Of a DNA stretch of 64,000 bases, positions 45,852-53,482 are shown one piece after another. This stretch comes from Kutzneria sp. CA-103260 (GTDB taxonomy: Bacteria > Actinomycetota > Actinomycetes > Mycobacteriales > Pseudonocardiaceae). Position numbers and translations under genes: made by a program. Under the pieces are notes generated by a model. The model was given only the letters and a program-made list of their open reading frames with translations, made no database searches and had not been told where the DNA came from. Where the stretch lies: contig NZ_CP073318.1 of NCBI RefSeq assembly GCF_018263855.1, forward strand, positions 2,976,001 to 3,040,000, in the 5' to 3' direction. Numbering within the stretch: the stretch's first letter is position 1; each line of letters starts with the position of its first letter.

Positions 45852-46277
45852 ATGACCGACTCGATCGACTTCAACGAGATGAACCGGCAGGTCATCGCCG
45901 AATTCCGGGCCAACGGCGGCAAGGCCGGCGGCATCGCCGAGGGCTACCCGCTGGTCCTCGTGCACCACATCGGCGCCAAGTCCGGCACCCCTCGCGTGAC
46001 CCCCCTGGTGCCCTACGTCGAGGGCGACCGCATCTTCATCTTCGCCAGCAAGGGCGGCAGCCCCGAGAACCCCGCCTGGTTCCACAACCTGGTCGCCAAC
46101 CCCCGCACCGAGGCCGAGTACGGCACCGACCGCTTCCCTGTCGTCGCCCGCGTCCTGTCCGGCGCCGAGCGCGACGACATCTACGCCAAGCAGATCGCCG
46201 CCCAGCCCCAGTTCAAGGAGTACGAGAGCAACACCGACCGGGTCATCCCGGTCATCGAGCTGGAGCGCGTCAGTTAG
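45852..46277 (+). CDS. Ddn-type F420H2-dependent nitroreductase/quinone reductase
   Basis: 141 residues with the split-barrel pattern of the deazaflavin-dependent family: LVLVHHIGAKSGTPRVTPLVPY, FIFASKGGSPENPAWFHNLVANP and the C-terminal KQIAAQPQFKEYE. Such enzymes reduce quinones or nitro compounds with reduced F420 at the membrane or in the cytosol. Controlled probably by the divergent AraC regulator. Ends overlapping by 4 bases with the convergent lipoprotein gene. Confidence 0.87.
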   Translation: MTDSIDFNEMNRQVIAEFRANGGKAGGIAEGYPLVLVHHIGAKSGTPRVTPLVPYVEGDRIFIFASKGGSPENPAWFHNLVANPRTEAEYGTDRFPVVARVLSGAERDDIYAKQIAAQPQFKEYESNTDRVIPVIELERVS

Positions 46278-46741
46278 CTGGCGCCGTCGTGGACCGGGCG
46301 GCTGCCGAGCGGGGCCTTGAGGGTGACGGTGGTCTGGAAGATCGCGGCGATCATGGGCTGTGGGCCGGCGCAGTTGACCCCGGGGACCTGGCCCAGCAGC
46401 ACGGTCACGGTGACGGCATCGGCGGACTCGGTGACGTCGACTCGGCCCAGTTTGGCGCACTCGGCGCGGCCGGAGGCGGTGTACTGGACGACGAGTTCGT
46501 TGCCGGCGCCGGGGGTGGCCTGGGTGAAGCGGGTCTTCTTCAGGTCGACGACGGAGGGATCGGGCATGGCGTGGTTGAGTCCGACGGACGCGGAGGGCGG
46601 CGGCGACATGACCACGGAGGTCGGCGGCGGCCCGACCGCGGAGACGACCAGGGTGTCGGGGCCGCCGCTCGCGCCGGGGTGAGCCGTGCCGCAGGCCGCG
46701 GTGAGCAGCAGCAGGCCGAGGACGGCGGGAATTCTTCGCAT
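46274..46741 (-). CDS. Lipoprotein of unknown function
   Basis: 155 residues from the ATG at 46741 (GGAGG upstream). The signal ends in LLLTAAC, a lipobox. The mature chain has a Pro/Ser-rich spacer of about 50 residues and then a small globular part with two Cys (RAECAKL, GVNCAGP). No family recognised. It lies directly behind the secreted trypsin gene, in the same direction. Confidence 0.65.
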   Translation of the reverse strand: MRRIPAVLGLLLLTAACGTAHPGASGGPDTLVVSAVGPPPTSVVMSPPPSASVGLNHAMPDPSVVDLKKTRFTQATPGAGNELVVQYTASGRAECAKLGRVDVTESADAVTVTVLLGQVPGVNCAGPQPMIAAIFQTTVTLKAPLGSRPVHDGAS

Positions 46742-46813
46742 CATGCCTCCGGGACGGCGTCGGTCGGCTTTCGGGTTGCACGCCAAAGCCGACCGACGCC
46801 CGGTTGGGCTAAA

Positions 46814-47860
46814 TCAGGTGGAAATGTTACGAACGCTGTTGTACAGGTTCAGCACCTGGTTGCCGTAATACGCCGAGTACATGTACTGGGGCAGGGACGT
46901 GTTCTTGAAATCGTTGTGTCCGTTGATGTAGCCCCAGTTGCCGTCGAACGACATCAGCCAGGCGCCGCCGGAGGAGCCGCCGGTCATGTAGTTGACCATG
47001 AAGATGGTTCCGCCGCCGCCGTTGTAGGTGGCGCCGTTCTCGGCGAACAGGCAGCAGCCGGTGAACGGCGCGGCCTGCGGGTAGCCGAAGGCGTACACGT
47101 ACTGGCCGATCGGGTAGTTCCAGGCGATGCCCTGCCCGCCCAGGTAGTCGGTGATCCGCGAGCCGTTGTTGCGGTACAGCACGGCCGAGCCGACGTCGTT
47201 GGCGAAGTCGCCGTTGTTGTTGAACCAGGCCGTGGTGGTCCACAGCTGGTAGGCGTACCAGTAGCCGTAGGGCGCGGAGCCGCTGGCGTAGTTGGGCACG
47301 AACGTCCAGTTGGTGTTCCAGGCCCCGCCGTCGGACACGCAGTGGCCGGCGGTCCAGACCTCGGACTTGCCCTCGGTGTTGACCACCGTGGCCGAGCAGA
47401 CGTAGTCGAGGCCCAGGCTGGTGAAGAACACCTTGCCGTAGGTGCGGGCCACCGGGTGCCCGACCGGGTACCCCGGGTTGTACGCCGCCGGCGCCACCTC
47501 GGACGAGCCGCCGGCGGCGGTGGACGCCTTGGGCTCGACCTTGGGCGCCGCCGCCGCGACGTGGCCGGCCGGGCCGGCGGGCTCGCTCTGCGCGGCCGGG
47601 GCCGCCCCCTTCTGGTTCCTGACCGCCGGAATCTCGCTCTCCGGTCTGGCCGTTCTCATGCGCTCCGGTGTCCAGTACGCGGCCAGGGCCTGCTGGTGGG
47701 CGTCGACGCCGGAGCCGTGTGCGGTGGCGGCCACCTCCGGGCTGAGCCCGGCCGGCCCGGACACCACGTCGGAGCCGGTCCCGGCGCTGGCGGTGGCGGT
47801 GGTGAGGGCCGCGGCGAGCAGGGCGGCCGCCGCGACCGAGCCTAATGCGATTAATTTCAT
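46814..47860 (-). CDS. Secreted trypsin-like serine protease
   Basis: 348 residues with a Sec signal peptide ending near TATASA and an acidic/Ala-rich propeptide of about 100 residues. The protease domain has the complete triad: His173 (WTAGHC), Asp222 (ANDVGSAVL) and Ser297 (TGGSSGGAW). It resembles extracellular peptidases with a pro-region removed on secretion. Unlike the cytosolic trypsin of the kinase operon, it is exported and unrelated in layout. The following lipoprotein may be an accessory. Confidence 0.87.
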   Translation of the reverse strand: MKLIALGSVAAAALLAAALTTATASAGTGSDVVSGPAGLSPEVAATAHGSGVDAHQQALAAYWTPERMRTARPESEIPAVRNQKGAAPAAQSEPAGPAGHVAAAAPKVEPKASTAAGGSSEVAPAAYNPGYPVGHPVARTYGKVFFTSLGLDYVCSATVVNTEGKSEVWTAGHCVSDGGAWNTNWTFVPNYASGSAPYGYWYAYQLWTTTAWFNNNGDFANDVGSAVLYRNNGSRITDYLGGQGIAWNYPIGQYVYAFGYPQAAPFTGCCLFAENGATYNGGGGTIFMVNYMTGGSSGGAWLMSFDGNWGYINGHNDFKNTSLPQYMYSAYYGNQVLNLYNSVRNIST

Positions 47861-48213
47861 GAATTATTTCCTCTCCGAAATGAACTCGAAATTGCCTGGA
47901 CAACGCTAGCGGCGACACACCCCCCGGAAACGCCGCCGATCGGACTTTACGGGTCGACGTGCCAAATGCGTCAAGGGTCGTTCACAATGGGCAAACAAAA
48001 CGCTGGCCCGTCCGGCGCATGCGCCGCAATTCCAACAAACGGGTGGCGGGTGCGGGAATCACTGACATGTCAGAACCCGACGAACGGCGCGAACCGACCG
48101 GGCGAGAATGGCCGTCGCCACGCGGGTCAAGGGTGTGGGCCGGTCGTCTCATGTCGAATGGCTACGGTCACTGCGCCGCCACAGCGGGCATCCGCAGCAA
48201 GGTCCGGCATCCG
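47861..48213. other. 353-bp intergenic region without a convincing gene
   Basis: This contains the upstream region of the secreted trypsin on the left and the tail of the TetR gene on the right. I see no family-like protein in any frame. Two perfect 12-bp palindromes are present, GGCGCATGCGCC (48014-48025) and CTGACATGTCAG (48062-48073), which may be chance or regulatory. Around 47860-47990 the base composition is less GC-rich, as expected for a promoter. Confidence 0.5.
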
Positions 48214-48780
48214 TCAGCTCAAGGTCAGCAGGCGATCGACCAGGACGACCGGGTCGGGCGGCGGGGCGCCCCACAGGGCCCGCAGGTACAGCGGCGCCAG
48301 CACGACGTCGAGGATGTCGCCCGGGTTCGGCACGTGCTCGCCGCGGGCGGCGGCCCGGTCGAAGATCCGTTCCTGGACGGCCACGATGCGGCGGCGCAGG
48401 TGCGCGCTGCGCTCGGCGTCGGCCTCCGGCGTGGCCGGCATGGACAGGGCCATCGCCTGAAGGAAGGCCCGCCCGAACGGCGTGGCCAGGTCCTCGATCG
48501 CGAAGGTGATCCAGGCGAGCAGGTCGCCGCGCAGCGTGCCGGTGTCGGGCAGTGGCGAGTCCCGCTCCAGCCGGGCGACGGCCACGTCGGCCAGCAGGCC
48601 CTCACGGGTGCCCCACCGCCGGTAGACGCTGACCGGGTTGACCCCGGCCCGCTTGGCCACAGCCGGGATGGTCACCTCGGCCTCGGGGTCGTCCATCAGC
48701 TCCGACACCGCCTGGTGCACCGCGGCCACGACCCGCGCGCTACGCCCGCCGGTCCGTCGCACCGGTTCCTCGTCCGTCAC
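48214..48780 (-). CDS. TetR family transcriptional regulator
   Basis: 188 residues. The helix-turn-helix is VTIPAVAKRAGVNPVSVYRRWGTREGLLADV, followed by a TetR_C_11-type ligand domain with PFGRAFLQAMA. It is divergent from an alpha/beta hydrolase gene, with two matched palindromes in the shared promoter region, so it likely represses both. Confidence 0.87.
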   Translation of the reverse strand: MTDEEPVRRTGGRSARVVAAVHQAVSELMDDPEAEVTIPAVAKRAGVNPVSVYRRWGTREGLLADVAVARLERDSPLPDTGTLRGDLLAWITFAIEDLATPFGRAFLQAMALSMPATPEADAERSAHLRRRIVAVQERIFDRAAARGEHVPNPGDILDVVLAPLYLRALWGAPPPDPVVLVDRLLTLS

Positions 48781-48791
48781 CCCGCCAGCTT

Positions 48792-48858
48792 AAAGCAAAG
48801 CTGTTGCTTTTACCGCCGGCCCCGCGCTACCGTCGCCTTAAAGCAACGGATTTGCCTT
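48792..48858. promoter_or_regulatory. Two matched TetR operators in the TetR-hydrolase divergent promoter
   Basis: Site 1 is AAAGCAA-AGCTG-TTGCTTT (48792-48810), perfect. Site 2 is AAAGCAA-CGGAT-TTGCCTT (48840-48858), with one mismatch. Both have 7-bp arms and 5-base spacers, and they start 48 bp apart. Site 1 lies by the tetR start, site 2 just before the hydrolase start. Confidence 0.7.
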
Positions 48859-48871
48859 AGTGGAGGCCATC

Positions 48872-50080
48872 GTGCGACAGCTGCTGTTCCCGGACAACGC
48901 CCAGTTCTGGTTCGAGACGCTCCGGATGTTCGGCGCCATCGCCTACGGCGGCGCGGACTTCGGCGAGGTGCTGACCACCTCCGACCGCATCGTCGAGGGC
49001 GACTACGAGAGCTGGTACGCCGAGTGGACGGCCACCGCGGAGTGGGTCGCGGCTGAGGGCGAGAAGTCGCTCAAGGGCGGCCACCGGGTCAGCGCCCGGG
49101 ACGCCTTCCTGCGGGCCTCGAACTACTACCGGTCGTCCGAGTTCTTCCTGCACAGCCACACCCCGGACCCGCGCCACGAGCACGCCTACGCCCGCAGCGT
49201 GGAGTGCTTCCGGGCCGCCGCCGAGCTGTTCGAGCCGGCCATCCAGCCGGTCGAGATCCCGTACGAGGGCACGACGCTGTCCGGCTACTTCTACCGGGTC
49301 GACAACGCCGGCACGCCTCGGCCGACCCTGCTCATGCACAGCGGGTTCGACGGCTCGGCCGAGGAGATGCACTTCAGCGGCGTGACCGCGGCGGTCGAAC
49401 GCGGCTACAACGTGCTGGTCTTCGACGGTCCCGGCATGCCGTCGGCCACCCACGGCAAGGGACTGCCGTTCCGGCCCGACTGGGAGCGCGTCGTCGGCCC
49501 GGTCGTGGACTTCGCCCAGGAGCTGCCCGAGGTCGACAACGACAAGATCGCGCTGATCGGCGTCAGCCTCGGCGGCGAGCTCGCGCCGCGGGCGGCCGCC
49601 TTCGAGCACCGCCTGGCCGCGCTGGTCGCGATCGACGGCGTCTACGACGCGCGGGTGGCGTTCATGGGCGGCCAGACCGACGAGGAGATGCTGCGGCGGC
49701 TGCGCGCCGACTCCGACCCCGAGCTCGACCAGTACCTGGCCAACGCCGTGGCCACCAACGAAACCATGCGGTGGGCGCTCAACCACGGCATGTTCGTCAC
49801 CGGCACCGCGACGCCGCGCGCCTTCATGGCCAGCATGGTCGGCTACCACCTCGGCGACGGCCTGGCCGAGCGGATCCAGTGCCCGACCCTGGTCTGCAAG
49901 GCCGCCGACGACCTGTTCTTCACCGGCCAGCCCGAAGCCCTCTACGAGCACCTGACCTGCCCGAAGACGTTGCTGGAGTTCACCGCGGCGGAGGGCGCCG
50001 ACGCGCACTGCCACGTCGGCGCGCAGCGGCTGGCGTTCGCCCGCATCTGCGACTGGCTCGACGACACGCTCACGGCCTGA
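48872..50080 (+). CDS. Alpha/beta hydrolase (FrsA/DUF1100-like family)
   Basis: 402 residues from the GTG at 48872, which has GGAGG at a 5-base spacing; a GTG at 48860 is less well placed. An N-terminal helical cap (residues about 1-120, SARDAFLRASNYYRSSEFF) precedes the hydrolase fold: LLMHSGFDGSAEE, the nucleophile in LIGVSLGGELAPRA, an acid in VCKAADDLFF and the His in DAHCHVGAQ. Related enzymes cleave C-C bonds, as in 2,6-dihydropseudooxynicotine hydrolase. The inducer of the TetR next to it may be its substrate. Confidence 0.82.
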   Translation: MRQLLFPDNAQFWFETLRMFGAIAYGGADFGEVLTTSDRIVEGDYESWYAEWTATAEWVAAEGEKSLKGGHRVSARDAFLRASNYYRSSEFFLHSHTPDPRHEHAYARSVECFRAAAELFEPAIQPVEIPYEGTTLSGYFYRVDNAGTPRPTLLMHSGFDGSAEEMHFSGVTAAVERGYNVLVFDGPGMPSATHGKGLPFRPDWERVVGPVVDFAQELPEVDNDKIALIGVSLGGELAPRAAAFEHRLAALVAIDGVYDARVAFMGGQTDEEMLRRLRADSDPELDQYLANAVATNETMRWALNHGMFVTGTATPRAFMASMVGYHLGDGLAERIQCPTLVCKAADDLFFTGQPEALYEHLTCPKTLLEFTAAEGADAHCHVGAQRLAFARICDWLDDTLTA

Positions 50081-50160
50081 GGTTCTCGGCGGGAAAGTGT
50101 CCGATCGGGGTGGTTCGATTCGACGTGTCGGTGAGAACCACCGATCCGAGGAGGGACCCC

Positions 50161-50487
50161 ATGCAGTACGCGTTGCTGATCGCCGGCGACCACGAGCCCA
50201 CGCCCGAGGAGCTGGCGATGGGCTGCGGCGGCTGGTCGGAGGAGATGGCGGCTCGCGGCGTGGTGCGCGGCGGGGCCGGGCTGCGGCCGCCGGCCGAGTC
50301 GACGACCGTGCGGGTGCGGGACGGGCAGGTGCTGCTCACCGACGGGCCGTTCGCCGACACCAAGGAGCAGATCGGCGGCCTGGTCCTGATCGAGTGCGCC
50401 GACCTGGACGAGGCCGTGGAGATCGCGGCCCGGCACCCGGCCGCCGGCTACGGGATGATCGAGATCCGGCCGCTGTTCCAGCCGTGA
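50161..50487 (+). CDS. YCII-domain (DGPF-type) protein
   Basis: 108 residues. QYALLIAGDH starts the YCII fold and VLLTDGPFADTKEQIGG is the DGPF motif. In actinomycetes and proteobacteria these small proteins are paired with ECF sigma factors of the SigI-like (ECF41-adjacent, DUF6596) type, as here, and may modulate them. GAGGAGG upstream of the ATG. The stop overlaps the sigma factor start by GTGA. Confidence 0.85.
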   Translation: MQYALLIAGDHEPTPEELAMGCGGWSEEMAARGVVRGGAGLRPPAESTTVRVRDGQVLLTDGPFADTKEQIGGLVLIECADLDEAVEIAARHPAAGYGMIEIRPLFQP

Positions 50488-52145
50488 CCGACCCGATCGC
50501 CGCCGCCTTCCACGAGGAGTGGGGCCGGGTGGTGGCCACGCTGATCCGGGTCACCGGCGACTGGGACCTGGCCGAGGAGTGCGCGCAGGAGGCGTTCGCG
50601 GCCGCGGTCCGGCAGTGGCCGGTCGAGGGCGTGCCGCGCAAGCCGGGCGCGTGGCTGACCACGATCGCCCGGCACCGCGCCACCGACCGGATGCGCCGGG
50701 CGGCGGTCGGCGCGGCCAAGCTGCGGGAGGTCGCCGTGACGTCATACACCCCGGAACCGACCGAGGGCGTCGAGGACGACCGGCTGCGGCTGATCTTCAC
50801 CTGCTGCCACCCGGCGCTGGCCTTCGAGGCCCAGGTGACGCTGGCGCTGCGCACGCTGGCCGGGCTGAGCATGGCCGAGATCGCCCGCGCGTTCCTGGTG
50901 CCGGAGACGACCATGGCGCGGCGGGTGGGCCGGACCAAGGCCAAGATCCGCAACGCCGGCATCCCGTACCGGGTGCCGCCGGACCATCTGCTGCCGGAGC
51001 GCACGACCGCGGTGCTGGGCGTGCTGTACCTGATGTTCAACGAGGGGTACAGCACGCCCGAGCGCCGGCCGTTGTGCGATGAGGCGATCCGGCTGGCCCG
51101 GCTGGTGGCGCAGCTGATGCCGGACGAGCCGGAGGCCGGCGGGCTGTTGGCCCTGATGCTGTTGCACGACGCCCGCCGCGCCACCCGCCTCGATGATCAC
51201 GGTGATGTCGTGCTGCTGGCCGACCAGGACCGAAGCCGTTGGGACGCAACGCAAATCGCCGAAGGCCGGCAGGCGCTGGCCCGGGCCGTGCGGCAACAGC
51301 GACTCGGGCCGTACCAACTCCAGGCGGCCATCGCCGACAGCCACGCGGCCGGCTCGGACTGGCCGCTGATCGCCGGCTTGTACGAGCAGTTGGCCGAGCT
51401 CGTGCCGTCGCCGGTGGTGCGGCTCAACCACGCGGCGGCGGTCGCCATGGCCGAGGGCCCGGCAGCCGGCCTTCGTCTGCTCGACGGCCTCGAGATCCCC
51501 GGATATCACCTGCTGCCCGCGACCCGCGCCGACTTCCTGCGGCGGCTGGGCCGACACGCCGAGGCGGCGATGGCGTACGAGCAGGCGCTCGGCTTGGCGG
51601 TCGCCGAGGCCGACCGCCGCTTCCTGACCAAGCGAATCGACGAGATGAGAGGACGGGCCGTGCAGCCCACCGTGATCGAACGGGGCGAGCAGCCCTACGT
51701 CGGCATCAGGCGCACCGTGACCATGCAGACCTTCCCGGAGATCGCCGACCGGATGGCCGGCGTCCACGGCTGGCTGGCCGAGCGCGGCCTGGAGCCGGTC
51801 GGCGCGCCGTTCTTCCGCTACCTGGTGATCGACATGGCCCGGGAACTCGTGGTGGAGGCCGGTTTCCCGGTGGCCGCGCCGGTCGAGGGCGACGGCGAGG
51901 TGTTCTACGACGTGCTGCCGGCCGGCCGCTACGTGTCGGTGACCCACGTCGGGCACCCGAGCGAGCTGATGGGCGTGACCGCCGAGCTGAACGCGTGGGC
52001 CGACGCCCAGGGCCTGCGCTGGGACGTCAAGCCGACCCCGGAGGGCGACCGCTTCGGCAGCCGGCTGGAGATCTACAAGACCGATCCCCGGGTGCAGCCG
52101 GACATGTCCAGGTGGGAGACCGAACTGGCCTTCAAACTGGCCTGA
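50484..52145 (+). CDS. ECF sigma factor fused to a GyrI-like ligand-binding domain
   Basis: 553 residues in one open frame. The sigma-2 region is at about 10-75 (DLAEECAQEAFAAAV) and sigma-4 at about 110-165 (LRTLAGLSMAEIARAFLVPETTMARRVGR). A DUF6596/TPR-like extension follows to about 395 (LMFNEGYS). Residues about 400-553 form a GyrI-like effector-binding domain (ERGEQPYVGIRRTVTM, then YDVLPAGRYVSVTHVG). Such sigma factors normally end near residue 405. A GTG at 51660 could give a separate GyrI-type product. GTG start coupled to the YCII gene, which fits a regulatory pair. Confidence 0.83.
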   Translation: MTDPIAAAFHEEWGRVVATLIRVTGDWDLAEECAQEAFAAAVRQWPVEGVPRKPGAWLTTIARHRATDRMRRAAVGAAKLREVAVTSYTPEPTEGVEDDRLRLIFTCCHPALAFEAQVTLALRTLAGLSMAEIARAFLVPETTMARRVGRTKAKIRNAGIPYRVPPDHLLPERTTAVLGVLYLMFNEGYSTPERRPLCDEAIRLARLVAQLMPDEPEAGGLLALMLLHDARRATRLDDHGDVVLLADQDRSRWDATQIAEGRQALARAVRQQRLGPYQLQAAIADSHAAGSDWPLIAGLYEQLAELVPSPVVRLNHAAAVAMAEGPAAGLRLLDGLEIPGYHLLPATRADFLRRLGRHAEAAMAYEQALGLAVAEADRRFLTKRIDEMRGRAVQPTVIERGEQPYVGIRRTVTMQTFPEIADRMAGVHGWLAERGLEPVGAPFFRYLVIDMARELVVEAGFPVAAPVEGDGEVFYDVLPAGRYVSVTHVGHPSELMGVTAELNAWADAQGLRWDVKPTPEGDRFGSRLEIYKTDPRVQPDMSRWETELAFKLA

Positions 52146-52149
52146 CTTT

Positions 52150-52228
52150 TCGCCACATCTCGCCTGACCTTTCCGTCACATGTGGTCCACATGTGGCGGA
52201 AAGGCGCGAATGTGGCGCACATGTGGCG
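52150..52228. terminator. Palindromic cluster with repeated CCACATGTGG between convergent genes
   Basis: The main hairpin pairs 52168-52185 with 52187-52204, 18 bp with one mismatch and a single central base. The sequence CCACATGTGG or parts of it recurs about five times in 80 bp, and CGCCACAT/ATGTGGCG forms an outer pair. It separates the sigma factor gene from the convergent trans-sulfuration enzyme, so a bidirectional terminator is likely. Confidence 0.6.
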
Positions 52229-52238
52229 TTTATGACGG

Positions 52239-53402
52239 CTACGGCAGGGCCTGCGACAGGTCGGCCCAGATGTCGTCGACGTGCTCGATGCCGACCGAGA
52301 GCCGGATGGTGCCCTCGCCGATGCCGGCGGCCCGCAGGGCGTCGGCATCGAGCTGGCGGTGCGAGGTGCTGGCCGGGTGCAGGGTCATGCTCTCCACGCC
52401 ACCGAGCGAGGCGGCCAGCTTCACCAGCCGCAGGCCCTTGGTGAACCGGTAGCCGGCGTCGCGGCCGCCGGCCAGGTCGAACGTGACCACGCCGCCGAAG
52501 TCGGCCAGCACCCGCTTGGCCACCTCATGGTCGGGATGGGTGGGCCGGCCCGGGTAGTGCACGGCCTCCACCGACGGGTGGGCGGACAATAGCTCGGCGA
52601 CACGGCCGGCGTTGGCGCAGTGCTGACGCATCCGCAATGCCAGGGTCTGGATGCCACGCAACGTCAGCCACGCCGCGAACGGGTCGATGGCCGCGCCCAT
52701 CTCCATCGTGTGGTGCCAACCGTGGCGGTAGCGCTGCTCGTCGGCGAACACGAGGATGCCGGCGGTGACGTCGGAGTGGCCGCCCAGGTACTTGGTGACC
52801 GAGTGCACCACCACGTCGGCGCCGTGCTCGATCGGCCGGCACAGCAGCGGTGTGGCGAAGGTGTTGTCCACGACCGTGAGCAGCCCGGCCTGCTTGCCGG
52901 CGTCCAGGAACGCCGGCAGGTCCACCACCCGGGTCACCGGGTTGGTGATCGTCTCCAGGTACAGCATCCGGGTGGTCGGCCGCACGGCGTCCGCCACCTC
53001 GGCCGGGTCCTCGCCGGCGAGGTAGCTGACCTCGACGCCGTAGTGCTCGCGCAGGTAGTCCAGCGCCGCGTAGGTGCCGCCGTACAGGCAGCTCTGGGCG
53101 ATCACGTGATCCCCGGTCTTCAGCACGCCCATCAGCGCCGAGCAGATGGCCCCCATGCCCGAGGCCGTGGCCACGGCGGCGGTGCCGCCTTCCAGCGCCG
53201 CGACCGTCTCCTCGAGCGCGCGGGTCGTCGGGTTGGCGTAGCGGCTGTAGGCGAAGCCCTGGTCGGGGGCGTTGAGCGCGTCGGCCAGAGCGTCCGGGTC
53301 GTCGAACGCGAAGTTCGACGCCTGGTAGATGGGCACGCTGATCGGGCGCGAGTTGGGCATCACGGGCGTGTGCTGGTGGACGACGCGGGTCGCTGGCTCC
53401 AT
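52239..53402 (-). CDS. Trans-sulfuration enzyme (cystathionine gamma-synthase/methionine gamma-lyase family)
   Basis: 387 residues from the ATG at 53402. The PLP fold is complete: RYANPTTRALEETVAALEGG, LYLETITNP, VVDNTFATPLL and the Schiff-base Lys in HSVTKYLGGHSDVT. Family members make cystathionine or break methionine and cysteine; sequence alone does not separate them. It is divergent from a MocR/GntR regulator of the PLP-aminotransferase fold, which probably senses an amine or amino acid and controls this gene through the shared repeat region. Confidence 0.87.
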   Translation of the reverse strand: MEPATRVVHQHTPVMPNSRPISVPIYQASNFAFDDPDALADALNAPDQGFAYSRYANPTTRALEETVAALEGGTAAVATASGMGAICSALMGVLKTGDHVIAQSCLYGGTYAALDYLREHYGVEVSYLAGEDPAEVADAVRPTTRMLYLETITNPVTRVVDLPAFLDAGKQAGLLTVVDNTFATPLLCRPIEHGADVVVHSVTKYLGGHSDVTAGILVFADEQRYRHGWHHTMEMGAAIDPFAAWLTLRGIQTLALRMRQHCANAGRVAELLSAHPSVEAVHYPGRPTHPDHEVAKRVLADFGGVVTFDLAGGRDAGYRFTKGLRLVKLAASLGGVESMTLHPASTSHRQLDADALRAAGIGEGTIRLSVGIEHVDDIWADLSQALP

Positions 53403-53440
53403 GGCTTCGAGCCTGGTCTTCGCCCGAGGCGGGGGACAGC

Positions 53441-53482
53441 GCCAATCCCGGCTAGATTGGTTTGGTGATGGAGCCAATCCCG
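53441..53482. promoter_or_regulatory. Repeat array in the MocR/trans-sulfuration divergent promoter
   Basis: GCCAATCCCG occurs twice as a direct repeat (53441-53450 and 53473-53482, 32 bp apart), with an inverted GATTGG between (53455-53460). Direct plus inverted repeats are the usual binding pattern of MocR proteins. The second copy lies just inside the mocR coding region. TAGATT (53453-53458) may be the mocR -10 box. Confidence 0.6.

Noticed and set aside
46289..47845. Plus-strand frame of over 500 codons across the lipoprotein and secreted trypsin genes
   Set aside because: Gly/Arg/Val-rich shadow without motifs; the minus-strand trypsin has signal peptide and catalytic triad.
48014..48073. 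Two perfect 12-bp palindromes in the gap after the secreted trypsin gene
   Set aside because: 12-bp palindromes occur by chance at this GC level, and neither is placed at a recognisable promoter; kept only as a remark in the gap entry.
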